Source: Ariolimax columbianus
Taxonomy: Eukaryota; Mollusca; Gastropoda; Stylommatophora; Arionidae
Length of the DNA: 64,000 nt
Direction of reading: 5' to 3'
Assembly: GCA_036924085.1 (NCBI GenBank)
Contig: JAVGWX010000008.1
Location: 52,535,314-52,599,313, forward strand
Both the position numbers and the translations under genes were made by a program. This document shows positions 22,451 through 33,160 of this stretch, one piece after another. Positions within the stretch are counted from its first letter, which is position 1, and each line of letters opens with the position of its first letter. Below the pieces are notes generated by a model. That model was not told the DNA's origin. It made no database searches and saw only the letters and a list, made by a program, of their open reading frames with translations.

Positions 22451-23660
22451 ATTTACATCATGATTTAAAAAAAACTGTTATTTGCATAGATAATTTCCTA
22501 CTGAGCCAAGGCGACTGATCCCCCAGAAAACCTGGAAGAACTCTCCACAAGAGGTACATTTATACAGATAATTAGACTACATGAGCATGCATTATAGAAA
22601 ACACGACGAACGAGAATAAGTAAGATAAGGTAGAGTTCATAAACAGGAATGAACTTCAGCAACAGTTAGGCAAATAAATAGGTAGACCTCACAGAATGCA
22701 TCATTCTGATTCCCCTTGAAACAAAAAGCTGTAACAGGCGCTGTACACGTTTCAATTTTTATTTGTGCCGTCTTTTTGGTTCTCGCTCATGACAACTGCA
22801 TCTACCTTAGACATCTTTATACATTTCTTGCTAAGTTATCTTTTACTTTTGCACTCTACTGTTTTTCTCTCGGCCTCACTGTAGGGACTGTCTGGTTTTA
22901 CTGCTAAATTTTTTATCCTGAATGCTCCTATTGGCATCCACTTTCTATCTCCAATCGCTGTCTACATGCTCCTATCTACATATAAGTGCCTGCCGCTACA
23001 GTTGGAGATATCGATCATACAAATCCAATGTTTAGAAACTTGAACTATTCTCGATTACTGTACATAATAAAATCAAATCTTGGATATATCTATTCTCGCT
23101 CCCCTATAGTTCATGGGGCTTAGACATCTTTCTTGTTTTTACGTACAATCCAGTGTGCAGGCAAACAAGTAATTTGCCTGTTGTCTTTGCATGATGGAGG
23201 GGATGCATATTTATTGGCCCTCGTGCCATTAGGTAGATAGCAGCTAACAGCCTGCTCTTTTCGATTTCAACTGCAAAGGGAACTTTGACTTGCACCACAT
23301 CGTATACGGGACCTCCATGTGTATGGTCCGATATGACTAGGCGCCGATCTCACCTCCCTTGAGACCAGGAGACTCTTTCAACTTGTCGGACTCGAATACC
23401 CACCTTTTCGCGATTTCGTTCGTTCGTGTCTTGAGAGGCGAGAGCCTTACCTATCATATACAGTGAGCTCTAATCTTTCCTATTTTTGCAATATAAAAGG
23501 TGAAGTTATTCATATTAGGGAAACTGTCATATACTTTATGCCATAGAGACTTTGTTGTTCCAATACTCAGCTTGTCTGTGGAATTGGTGACCAGTACCAT
23601 CTCACAGCTTTATCTACACATGTCCGACATGTTAACTGGAGCATAAAGCGATTAGGATAT
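22450..23660. other. No recognisable feature
   Basis: AT-rich sequence. A short acceptor-like tract is present, but no conserved coding stretch is visible. Confidence 0.4.
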
Positions 23661-23667
23661 ACGAGTC

Positions 23668-23760
23668 GTATATGTCCTGTATGTTTTCTATATGTCCTGT
23701 ATGTTTTCTATATGTCCTGTATGTTTTCTATATGTTCTGTATGTTTTTTGTATGTCCTGA
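23668..23760. repeat. 20-bp minisatellite, about 4.5 units
   Basis: The unit is TATGTCCTGTATGTTTTCTA. Confidence 0.93.
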
Positions 23761-23854
23761 ATGTTTTCCCAATGATAAGTAAGGTTTGAATATACATCGT
23801 CGCATCAATACTAATGTATTACCCGATACAGTAATAACAATAACAATAATAGTT

Positions 23855-23942
23855 GTCCATTCAAGTGAAGATGGCGACGGCAACAGACTATTGCTGAGAA
23901 ATGTGTTCTCAGATGGCGGTAAAGACCAATGCTGGAACGGCA
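23855..23942 (+). mobile_element. SINE body fragment (27.7 kb family)
   Basis: GCTGAGAAATGTGTTCTCAG and CCAATGCTGGAACGG match the 3' body of the SINE at 27,687. The tRNA-like head is missing. 23,945-25,235 has no feature I can name. Confidence 0.6.
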
Positions 23943-25237
23943 TATCCTGTCCAATTTAGGGCACACGCGTGAAGAGCCGGAATCGTTGTTGGTTTTTTGT
24001 TGTGCATTTTGTAAACACGATTTCGGTGAGCCTACGCGATGGCTGTACTCTGAGCCCAGGAGATCACTGACACATCTTGGTGTAGGATTTTAGGCTCCTC
24101 GGAACGAACAGCCGACCTTTCGTCCTGTACCGTTGCACGTGATGTTCATGCAATACAGCAGTTGCATGCCAAAAGCATAATTGTTATTGGACAGAATTTC
24201 ACATAAATTTGGGAACTGCTGAAACATAATATATTTATACATTTGCGAGCTAGTCTTCTGAGTTCTTCTATGGATAACAAGGGGGATAAACAGGCAGCGA
24301 TGTACTACATTTTGGACACCGCTGCAACAGGACAGCGTTATACTAAATGCCAAATGCATCTGTTATTGTTGTTCGCAGCTTAACGAGCTCTTTTAATTTA
24401 ACTCTTGATGATGTTTATTTTGTAGCAGGTTACAGTGACTTCTCTTACATATCGACGAGCACTGAAGAAAGTAGACCTAGGTCCTCGTTACTCTAGTGCA
24501 ATACGAGGCGTCTAAGCAGGCTCATCACTATGGAGATCACTTTGAGCACTGCGAGGAAGTGTGATGGCCAATATGGTTTACCTGGTACTGATATTACTGT
24601 TCATTCCCATAGTCAAATGTAAAAAGAGACACGGATTTCGGATAAGACACGCATCAATTATCAATACAGATGTCCAACGATAATAGACGAGGAGATAGGC
24701 AGAAGACACAATGAAGACATGTTTTTGCAAACTGGCGTGAGACACACGCAGCATTTGAACTTACAAAGAAAAGAAACAATGACATAAGAAACACGTGTGA
24801 ATATTTAAGAAAGAAGAGACGATTGCAATTAGTGTGTCATAGGCGGAGTTCAAAGAGACGGCCCAAATTTGGAAGTAACTGTTGTAGTCTTCCGTTCCTG
24901 CGGAATTGAAAGGGAAAGGTCATTAAGTCTTATGCAAGAAACCAGTGTCAGAAATAAATAGATACTATTATAGAAAACTTTTGCAAATTTATGTACAGTA
25001 AAAACTAACGATTACCACCCACATGACATTTCCAAGTGGCTGCTAAACGTTATATGGCTAGCTAGTCACTTAAATAGTTCTGACCGGCCAGTCTCTATTG
25101 ACGTTAGGTCAGCGGTATCGTCTCTTATCCGTCTAACAGCAAACGACAGTTTATACCAGAATGGCCCTTAAACTTTCACATGGGTTGTCTCAGGCTTAAT
25201 CGTTTAAATATATGATACACTTTATTCTCAGGTAATC

Positions 25238-25261
25238 GTATTTCTCTCTCTCTCTCTCTCC

Positions 25262-25303
<42 letters not shown>

Positions 25304-25350
25304 CTTTATCTCTATCTCTCACTCTCACACACTCATATATAAATATATAT
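25238..25350. repeat. (CT)n/(TA)n compound microsatellite
   Basis: CT runs followed by about 25 bp of TA, then mixed CT and CA. It directly precedes a truncated LINE, whose right edge also ends in (TA)n. Confidence 0.93.
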
Positions 25351-27627
25351 CACGAGTGAAATACTGGATTTATGTGACAAGAGACGACAATTGAAGGGAA
25401 CGAAGAAAACGCTAGATGGGATTCAGCGATATAGAGAGATAAAAGGATCCATAAAGACCAAGATGAAACAGGCCAAGATGGAATGGATAACGGCTCAGTG
25501 CGCAGATATCGAACGCAATCTGGGAAGAAATGATGCCAAGGGAGCATATAAATTGGTCAAGGACTTAGTAAGACCTGTCCGAAGTCGAAATACAACGATT
25601 CAGGACAAGAGTGGGAAATGTCTCACAGAAGCTACAGACATTCGTGAGCGCTGGACAGAGTACTATTCGGAGCTATATAAGCATGAAGATCGAGGTGACC
25701 CAAGAATTGTAATGTCTCCTGAAGTGAGTCTGCTAGAGGAAAATCAAACGATAACAAGGGAAGAAGTATATGAAGCTGTGAAAATGCTGAAGAGAGGGAA
25801 GGCTGTCGGTGTGGATAATATTCCAGCAGAGCACCCACAAGTGGGAGGTGAGGCGACACTTAATGCCCTGACATACATCTGCAATAGAATTTGGCAGACA
25901 GGAGTGTGGCCCACCTGCTGGACGAAATCAGTCATTATACCACTGCCTAAATCAGAAAACCTAAATATGTGTCAGAACTATCGAACAATCAGTCTGATAA
26001 GTCATCCAAGTAAAGTTCTCTTGAGAATATTACTTAACAGACTGAATCCTCAGGCGGAGAATATCATTGCCGAAGAACAAGCGGGCTTTCGAGCGGGAAG
26101 GAGTACCATCGAGCAGATATTTAATCTTCGGCTACTGAATGAGAAGTTTAAGAGTATCATAAATCACTCTACCATGCCTTCATTGACTATCGAAAGGCGT
26201 TTGACAGAGTGTGGCATGCGGCGCTATGGTCAACAATGAGGCATTCTAAGTTCAACAGTGATATTGTGAGGGTAATTGGAAACCTTTTTACAGCAGGCGA
26301 CCAGCGCTGTCTCAGTAGAGGGAACGCTAGGCGATTGGTTACATGTTGGCACGGTTAAAATAGGTGACAGGCTTATCACAAACTTCCGATTTGCTGATGA
26401 TATTGATGTATTGACAGGCACAGAAAGGGAACTCCAGGAGTTGATTGGTAGATTGGATAGAACGGCCCTGAGTTTTGGTATGGAAATATCATTGCCGAAG
26501 AACAAGCGGGCTTTCGAGCGGGAAGGAGTACCATCGAGCAGATATTTAATCTTCGGCTACTGAATGAGAAGTTTAAGAGTATCATAAATCACTCTACCAT
26601 GCCTTCATTGACTATCGAAAGGCGTTTGACAGAGTGTGGCATGCGGCGCTATGGTCAACAATGAGGCATTCTAAGTTCAACAGTGATATTGTGAGGGTAA
26701 TTGGAAACCTTTTTACAGCAGGCGACCAGCGCTGTCTCAGTAGAGGGAACGCTAGGCGATTGGTTACATGTTGGCACGGTTAAAATAGGTGACAGGCTTA
26801 TCACAAACTTCCGATTTGCTGATGATATTGATGTATTGACAGGCACAGAAAGGGAACTCCAGGAGTTGATTGGTAGATTGGATAGAACGGCCCTGAGTTT
26901 TGGTATGGAAATAAATGCTGATAAAACAAAGCTCATGACCAATAACGTAGCAGGGTTTCAATCTGTAATAGAGGCAAATGGGCAGGTACTTGAGGTGGTA
27001 GAACGTTTCAAATATCTTGGGTCATGGATCAGCGAAGAGGGTTCGAAGCCAGAGGTAATTGCTAGAATTGCACAAACAACAGCGGCGCTGACTAGGCTGC
27101 AACCTTTATGGCGAGACAAGCGCCTCGCCCTCGGCATAAAAGTCATAAAAGTCATACTGCGCTCTTTGGTGCTGTCACTATTTATGTATGCCTGCGAGAC
27201 CTGGACCGTTACAGCAGATATCCAGGGCAGGATACGTGCAATGGAAATGCGGTGCTATAGAAAACTCCTAAATGTTACATATAAGGATCGTGTCATGAAC
27301 GTAGAAATCCGTCAGAGAGTTGAAGACGCTATTGGTCCTTTTGAAGATCTGTTCACAGCTATCAAAAGACGAAAGATGGCCTGGTGCTGGCACGTCGTGA
27401 GGTCCAACGGAATTCCCAACTCGATACTCTTTGGGTCCGTACCGGGTCAGAGAGGGTGAGGACGTCCAAGGAAGAGATGGGTGGACAACATCACTGAGTG
27501 GTCAGGCCTTTGTCCCGGTGAGATACGTTAGGCGGCGACAGACAGAGAGGGTTAGCGTGGGATTTTCATGTCTTCATGTGTGCCCCAACGACCTGATGGG
27601 TTACGGGATGAACTGAACTGAACTGAA

Positions 27628-27630
<3 letters not shown>
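25350..27630 (+). pseudogene. 5'-truncated LINE reverse transcriptase with an internal duplication
   Basis: A non-LTR retrotransposon copy starting within the linker before the RT domain. From 25,391 the frame reads through YYSELYKHEDR, GVDNIPAEHPQ and the NYRTISLISHPSKVLLRILL block to AEEQAGFRAGRSTIEQ. It then leaves frame near 26,175, before the AFD motif. A second frame (26,701-27,459) carries the FADDID catalytic motif, INADKTKLM, a YLGSWISEEG block and YACETWT. The 3' end is four TGAAC repeats at about 27,608-27,630, followed by (TA)n. The cause of the scrambling is the 425-bp duplication listed separately, plus a frameshift. I cannot assign the clade. It cannot make a whole polymerase. 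Confidence 0.88.
26061..26910 (+). repeat. Exact 425-bp tandem duplication inside the LINE
   Basis: 26,061-26,485 and 26,486-26,910 read identically base for base as far as I compared them. The junction joins TATGGAA to ATATCATTGCCG, with ATA microhomology. 425 is not a multiple of three, so the duplication also shifts the reading frame. Confidence 0.93.

Positions 27631-27686
<56 letters not shown>
27631..27686. repeat. (TA)n microsatellite
   Basis: About 55 bp of pure TA between the LINE tail and the next SINE. Confidence 0.97.
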
Positions 27687-27690
<4 letters not shown>

Positions 27691-27950
27691 GGCGAAGTGG
27701 TTAAGCCGTCGACCTCGTGATCAGTTGGTGTGGGTTAGACTCCGGACTCCACCGTCTTTTTCAAGAGTGCTTGATGTGGAGTCCTCTGCATCTCGTAGTC
27801 TCTCCTTAGTCGTCTTGTCCTTGACTTGCCACTGTTGCTGAGAAATGTGTTCTCTGATGGCTGTAAATACCAATGCTGGAACGGTGAGTGCAACTCACAT
27901 TGATCAGGAGGCTCGAGACGAGAGAGTGAGGATAAAAAGTAAGGAAGTTA
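27687..27950 (+). mobile_element. tRNA-headed SINE
   Basis: The head CCGTGGCGAAGTGGTTAAGC resembles an A box, and GGGTTAGACTCCGG is a degraded B box. The body includes GCTGAGAAATGTGTTCTCTG, shared with 23.86 kb. It is inserted directly after (TA)n. Confidence 0.75.
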
Positions 27951-28220
27951 ATCCTTACCAAATATATCGCTGGCAAAATTAATTATGGCATCATCGTCTA
28001 CGATGAACGGCGGAATTTACCTTTTTTTTTTAAAATAAATACCTGTGTTGTCCATGTTTCAGAGCTATGTAATAGAACAGATCTTACGTTATTTATAACA
28101 CGCACGCACGCACACACACACATATATATACATACATACCTTTGTCTCTTCTCATTTTCCCACTTTCCTTGTTTTTCTTAATCCTTTTAATATTTACTTC
28201 TTCTTCTTCTGCGTACACAG

Positions 28221-29525
28221 TCAGACAGTAACCATTATTTTTTCGAAAAAAGCGGCGGTCATCCTGAGGCTCTCGCCACTCCCATAGAGCTTGTCTTGCA
28301 GTTCCACTGGTAATGGCCACATCTGCTCTCTCTGATCCTCGTATGTCGGGCAGTTCTGCAGCAGATGTTCAGTGGTCATTTTACCAGTACCGCACGGGCA
28401 TTCGTCGGTACACCCTATCTTCAATTTGTTGAATAGGTGGTACCTCAGTCTGTTGTGGCCAGTGCGAAGTCTGAAGACAACGACCTGCTCTCTTCGGTTC
28501 AACTGGTAATAGGCATCGTTTTTGGTGTAACCAGTATGTTCGGTTTCCCATTTGGTCATGTATATGGCTTTGATAAGCCGTTTTGACTCTTCGTACGTCA
28601 TAATAGTATCTGTTTGTGGTAGTCTTGCACCTTCTTTTGCCAGTCTGTCTGCCTCCTCGTTGCCTTGGATGTTGCAGTGTGACGGAACCCACTGTACCAC
28701 TACCCTTTTTGGTGCGGACTGCTGGCACAGTTTGCAGAGTGCTGCTCTTAAGTCATTAAGCTCAGTGTTTTTCTGGCTTTTTAGCGCTGTGACTACGGCG
28801 AGAGCATCTGTCAGCAGGACTATATGGCTCTCATTTTCACTGTGTGTCACCATTTCTTCCACTGCCGCCCTCAGTGCCTCTGCCTCCGCTCTGAAATTGC
28901 TTGTGAACTTACCAGTAGCGAATGACAGTGTTATTTTTCTGCCATTTGGTAGGTTCAGGAATGCTCCTGCCCCTCCGTTCTGTGTAGTGTTTGTTACAGA
29001 ACCGTCGGTGTATGCATGGGTCCAGTCCATGCTTGGGTAGCTTTTCGTTATGAAGCTTAGGGTAGTGTCTCTCCTTTCTTTTTCAGTCTGGCAGTTTTTG
29101 TTTGCAATACCTGGTATATTTTCTACCACCTCTGGAAATATATCCTGCCTCCAGGTAGGTTTTCGTACAGTAGTGATGGGTTTTGGTGTTGTTAGTGTGT
29201 TTATGGGATTTTCGTGCATCTTTGCTTTGGCTATTTCTGCAAAGTTTCTCCGCTTTAGTGTCCCATTTCCCAAATTGTTTAGTCTCTGGTACATTGGATG
29301 GTCCGTCAGTCTTCGGAGTTTCTCTGACTGCAGCTGGGCTCTGCAGTCTCTTCTATCGGTCATGGATTGCAGTTTTGAAATCTTTTCAAGTTCTACAATT
29401 GGCGTTGACTTCATGCCACCTGTTATAATTCTCATGGCTTGGTTTTGAAGTTTGTTAACTTTATCGAAGTTCGCCTTCGCTGCTGTTGTCCATGCCGCTA
29501 TGCCATACTCGAGAACTGGTCTCAC
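28221..29525 (-). CDS. LINE ORF2, C-terminal part: RNase H and Cys/His tail
   Basis: This 434-codon stretch is the downstream part of the polymerase ORF, separated from the EN-RT part by a one-base frameshift. It starts with the end of the RT region (RPVLEYGIAAWTTAAKANFD). An RNase H domain follows at about residues 165-290: YTDGSVTNTTQNGGAGAF (first catalytic Asp), FRAEAEALRAAVEEM (Glu), HIVLLTDALAVVTAL (Asp) and QWVPSHCNIQGNEEADRLAK (His and last Asp), so all expected catalytic positions are present. After it come RREQVVVFRLRTGHNRL and a Cys/His motif, CPCGTGKMTTEHLLQNC. RNase H in an APE-type LINE is typical of I-like and some Jockey-group elements. The stop is followed by only about 10 bases before (GAA)n. 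The Met used as a start is probably an internal residue. Confidence 0.9.
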   Translation of the reverse strand: MRPVLEYGIAAWTTAAKANFDKVNKLQNQAMRIITGGMKSTPIVELEKISKLQSMTDRRDCRAQLQSEKLRRLTDHPMYQRLNNLGNGTLKRRNFAEIAKAKMHENPINTLTTPKPITTVRKPTWRQDIFPEVVENIPGIANKNCQTEKERRDTTLSFITKSYPSMDWTHAYTDGSVTNTTQNGGAGAFLNLPNGRKITLSFATGKFTSNFRAEAEALRAAVEEMVTHSENESHIVLLTDALAVVTALKSQKNTELNDLRAALCKLCQQSAPKRVVVQWVPSHCNIQGNEEADRLAKEGARLPQTDTIMTYEESKRLIKAIYMTKWETEHTGYTKNDAYYQLNRREQVVVFRLRTGHNRLRYHLFNKLKIGCTDECPCGTGKMTTEHLLQNCPTYEDQREQMWPLPVELQDKLYGSGESLRMTAAFFEKIMVTV

Positions 29526-32125
29526 TCTTCCAGTGTACAGTTTAGTATGCCTTCGTCTGCTCCCCAGCTTGTGCCAGCAAGTTTCCTCATGATTGCCATT
29601 CTTTCTCTGGCTTTCATTCGGTTTCTCTCAATCTGACTTTTCCATGTCATGCGCCGATCAAATGTGACTCCCAGATAGGTTGGGTTGTCGTTTGGCTGCA
29701 GGATTTTGCCATTTAGACTTAATTTGGTACTTTGGGGTTTTAATGAAAGCGAGAATATTGTGCATGTGGTTTTCTCCTCGTTTATTTTGAGCAGCCATGA
29801 GTTCGCCCACTCTTCCAGCGATGTTAGGGCCGTCTGCATCCGATTTCTTGCTATGGTGAGATTCTTTTCAGAGGTCCACATAGCCAGATCGTCTGCAAAC
29901 ATTGAGCTATGGACTCTTCTTGGTATATTCTCTGTAATATCGTTTATATATACCAGGAAGAGTGTGGGTGACAATACTACCCCTTGGGGTACTCCCTGCT
30001 CGAGTGTTACCTTTTTGCTCATCTGCCCTTGTACTTGGACTCTGGCCGTTCTTTGTTTGAGGTAGTGGTTGATCCACTTGTACATTCTCCCACCGACATC
30101 ACTTCTTCTTAGCTTTACTCTAAGTCCATCTTTCCAGACTTTGTCAAATGCCTTTTCCAGATCCACCCAAACAGCTACTGTGTGTTTCTGTGCCTGGTAG
30201 GCATCTTCTATCTCTTGGGCTATGAGGATGACCTGGTCCTCAGTGGATCTGTGCTGTCTAAAGCCGGCTTGCTGTGGAATTAGTATTCGTTTTTCTTCCA
30301 GATGCCACATCAGTCTGGTGTTTATCATCCGTTCCATCAGCTTGCCGACACAGCTCAGTAGGCTTATGGGCCTGTATCCATTTGGATCTGTTTTGTCCTT
30401 TCCTGTTTTTGGTACTGGTACCAGTATTGCATCTTTCCATGCCTGTGGTACAATTCCCCTTTTCCAGCTTTGGTTCAGAACCGATAGCAGTTTCTCCTTC
30501 GCTGTTTGGCCCAGCGCCATCAGCATTTCGTTTGTTATCCCGTCTTTTCCGGGAGATTTCCTTTTCTTTAGTGTTCTCATAGCCTCTTCCATTTCGCGCA
30601 TTGTTAGTTTGGCCATCATGTGCTCTTCAGGAGCCGTATTCATGTTTTCGTGTCCCTTTAGTTCTTCGCTAATGTCTGTATGCTTATCTGCAGGGACCTC
30701 GATGTGGTTTGCTCTGGCATAGTGATCGACAAAGGCGTTTGCGGCTTTCTTACCTGTGATCAAGTTCTCGCCCTGCTTGATAGTAATTTGTTTATTTGAC
30801 GGGGTTTCGTCGTTCATGGCTCTGACTAGCTTCCATAGCTTGTTCCCGTCTTTGTCCAGGTTTAGACTTTCTGTTTTATTTTTCCAGCTTTCTCTTGCTG
30901 TTTGCTTGAGAGTGTGTTTGTACTTCGCCGCGGCGGCTTTGAGGGCGATGTTTGCCTCCATGGATTTTTCTCGCTCTGCCATGTTCCTAGCATTTGTTAC
31001 TGCATCTTCCACTTTCTGCAACTCATCATTCCAGTAGGGCTTATAGTTTTTCCTAGCTCCTCTTGGGATGGTTTCAGTGGCGGCCTGCATTATTGCCTTG
31101 CTTAGGCTCTCTACCATGTGCTTCATTTTGGTGTTTCGTGTGTTGATGGTTTCACACAGCCCATCTGTCAGGATTGCAAATCTGTCCCAGTCGGCTCGTT
31201 TGTAATTCCAACGTGGGAGCGGTTTTGTTTCCTGTGGGCCTACTTCCACGTCAATGGTTAGCCTGATCGGCCTGTGGTCGCTACCTGCCAGTTGGTTTAG
31301 CACCTGGCGGTCTATTTTATGGTGTATGTCCTGTGTGGAGAAGGCCAAATCTGGAGTCGAGGTGGTATGCCATGTTCTTGAATAGAAGCTAGGGCTATCC
31401 TCCGGCCTATTGATTAGGGAGAGATTTGCATCTATCTCCCAATCTTCCACTTCGTCACCTCTGCTGTCTGTGTCAGAGTATCCCCATCTCTCCGAGTGGC
31501 TGTTGAAATCTCCAACTACTATGCAGTTGGAGTCTCTGACCTCCATACTCGAGAGCGAAAGGTCTCTGTTTGGTGGTCCGTACAGATTGAAAATGCGGAG
31601 CTTCGTCTCTTTAGCCATTATGTCAACTCCTACAATTTCTGCTTGTCCGGTGTGATTGACAGATACCGCGCTACTCGGTATACAGTTTCTGGTCAGTATC
31701 AGGACCCCTCCTTTGTGGCCTTCTCTATCTAGACGGAAGGTCTGATGTCCTCTGATTGAGAATTTATGGTTATTGTTGAGGTGCGTTTCCTGGATACATG
31801 CCACGTCAATTTTACCTTCATGCAAGTGGTGTGTTAGGGAAAGTTTTTTGTTAATGACTCCCTCCGCATTCCACTGTAGTATTTTGAGGGTCTTGAGGTT
31901 TTGGCCAATAGAAGTTGCCCCATAGCCATGTGCCTTGACTCCACGACACATGGGTGGGTGACCACCAGTAGTCAATGGTGGGCCCCTTCGAGGCGCGAGG
32001 CCCGGCCCTATCGCTGCCTGGCGGGACTCCGCAGGATGAGCGCCATGCGTTTTTCTAATAGGTTGTACTGCCATCATACTGTGATTTACGTTGCACTGTT
32101 TTGTTAGGCTTGCGGTCCCGTGCAT
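29522..32125 (-). CDS. LINE ORF2, N-terminal part: AP endonuclease and reverse transcriptase
   Basis: 867 codons. A short basic and proline-rich N-terminus precedes an AP-like endonuclease at about residues 84-300: LKILQWNAEGV (metal-binding Asn), CIQETHL (Glu), VVGDFNSHS (Asp-x-Asn), and SDHRPI (final Asp-His). The reverse transcriptase follows at about 530-800: GYRPISLLSCVGKLMERM, QAGFRQHRSTEDQ, VWVDLEKAFDKVW (catalytic Asp), GVPQGVVLSPTLFLVYINDI, MFADDLAMW (catalytic Asp pair) and YLGVTFDRRMTW. All catalytic residues I can check are intact, so the only lesion is the frameshift near 29,530-29,545 that ends this ORF and leads to the RNase H ORF. That indicates a recent loss. The ATG at 32,125 lies in sequence similar to the SINE core, so the true start is uncertain. 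No ORF1 with zinc knuckles precedes it. Confidence 0.9.
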   Translation of the reverse strand: MHGTASLTKQCNVNHSMMAVQPIRKTHGAHPAESRQAAIGPGLAPRRGPPLTTGGHPPMCRGVKAHGYGATSIGQNLKTLKILQWNAEGVINKKLSLTHHLHEGKIDVACIQETHLNNNHKFSIRGHQTFRLDREGHKGGVLILTRNCIPSSAVSVNHTGQAEIVGVDIMAKETKLRIFNLYGPPNRDLSLSSMEVRDSNCIVVGDFNSHSERWGYSDTDSRGDEVEDWEIDANLSLINRPEDSPSFYSRTWHTTSTPDLAFSTQDIHHKIDRQVLNQLAGSDHRPIRLTIDVEVGPQETKPLPRWNYKRADWDRFAILTDGLCETINTRNTKMKHMVESLSKAIMQAATETIPRGARKNYKPYWNDELQKVEDAVTNARNMAEREKSMEANIALKAAAAKYKHTLKQTARESWKNKTESLNLDKDGNKLWKLVRAMNDETPSNKQITIKQGENLITGKKAANAFVDHYARANHIEVPADKHTDISEELKGHENMNTAPEEHMMAKLTMREMEEAMRTLKKRKSPGKDGITNEMLMALGQTAKEKLLSVLNQSWKRGIVPQAWKDAILVPVPKTGKDKTDPNGYRPISLLSCVGKLMERMINTRLMWHLEEKRILIPQQAGFRQHRSTEDQVILIAQEIEDAYQAQKHTVAVWVDLEKAFDKVWKDGLRVKLRRSDVGGRMYKWINHYLKQRTARVQVQGQMSKKVTLEQGVPQGVVLSPTLFLVYINDITENIPRRVHSSMFADDLAMWTSEKNLTIARNRMQTALTSLEEWANSWLLKINEEKTTCTIFSLSLKPQSTKLSLNGKILQPNDNPTYLGVTFDRRMTWKSQIERNRMKARERMAIMRKLAGTSWGADEGILNCTLEE

Positions 32126-32647
32126 CCGATTTCAATAGGCGTTTCTCTAGGGATGCCCTCCTTAGCCTTTGGCTGTCCCCAGCCTATCTGCAAGGCAGCA
32201 GTTGTTTATGATCAGAGTTTTCTCTCTTATGGAAGTTGTCTTACCAGACTATCGAGTCTTCACTACTCGTGTCTGTAGGGTGCAATGATGATATGTGATG
32301 ATATATGAGATGGACTGGTTTACCCGGAAGAGAGGCAGTCCAGTGTGTCTGTATCCCAGGATCGTCACGTCCTGCCAGAAACGTAGCATTTGCATGTGAG
32401 TGGGGTATCTCTTTTTCCCTTTATTTTCTTGGCTTCTATGCAGGGATGGTACGCCTAGCATTCCCCGCCACCTGGGGTGTTGACACAGTGGGGCAGGTGT
32501 GCAATGTCCGCTGGTCTGCATCTCTTCTGCGTCCAGTATGATAGTTATATGGCTGATAACGTACAGAGGTAGATATCGTAGCCGGAGTGCATTCAGCCAG
32601 AGGACAAGCCTGGTAATGTCACAGAGATGTTGTTCGCCTGATGTGCG
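32126..32647 (-). other. LINE leader between 28S and ORF2, no ORF1
   Basis: About 520 bp from the end of the 28S match to the first ATG of ORF2. A 136-residue ORF (32,249-32,659) crosses it but starts inside 28S-like sequence and has no Cys/His knuckles, coiled coil or other ORF1 hallmark. Its 3' part (GATAGGCTG, GGCTAAGGAGGGCATC, GAAATCGGATGCACGGGACC) resembles the GGACCGAAAGG SINE in the same order. Some of it could instead be rDNA 3' external spacer. Confidence 0.6.
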
Positions 32648-33160
32648 GACAACTCTCACGGTCAGTGGTTGAGTCTTGACAGTTCACAGTGAGGTGGCTG
32701 CTCTACTGTTTTCGACACCCCGACCAGGTACTAAGTCTTTGGTTGGTGTTTTCGCACCCCATCGCCGTATAGGGTGAGTATCAAGCAGTTGTCCGCCCGC
32801 TTTGATTGGCGGACGGCAAGGACCTCTTACTGTGGCTCTACCTGATAGGGCTGGGGCGCAAGCCCCAGGTCCCGAGCATGTAGGAGCCTCCCATTGCAGT
32901 GGTGCTGATATTTTGGGCGGCATTGCGGCTTACAAGGGTTCGGCCGTAATCCCCCACATAGTAGCCTCGCGCCCTTGGCTTATCAGCCTGGTACGTGAAC
33001 CAAAGTGTCTGCGGCTCCTCTCGATTTGAGCTGGTTTTCCGTAGCAACGCCCTGTCATTTGTAGGGTAAAACTGACCTGTCTTCAGATGATCTATTTCCA
33101 GCACCCGTTCACTATTTGATCAGACGAATTTATTGAGGGCTTTTGTTTGTCAATGACCAG
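32648..33160 (-). pseudogene. Diverged 28S rRNA 3' end
   Basis: Read on the - strand this follows the end of eukaryotic 28S: ATAGTGAACGGGTGCTGGAA, GACAGGTCAGTTTTACCCTA, a sarcin-ricin-like TCAAATCGAGAGGAGCCGCAG, GCTACTATGTGGGGGATTA, TAAGCCGCAATGCCGCCC, and the last helix GTAGAGCAGCCACCTCACTG through GAGAGTTGTC at 32,648. Compared from memory with typical animal 28S it is roughly 75% identical, far below what a working gene would show. It stops at what would be the mature 3' terminus. ORFs of 79-88 codons across it are shadows of the rRNA sequence. Confidence 0.82.
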
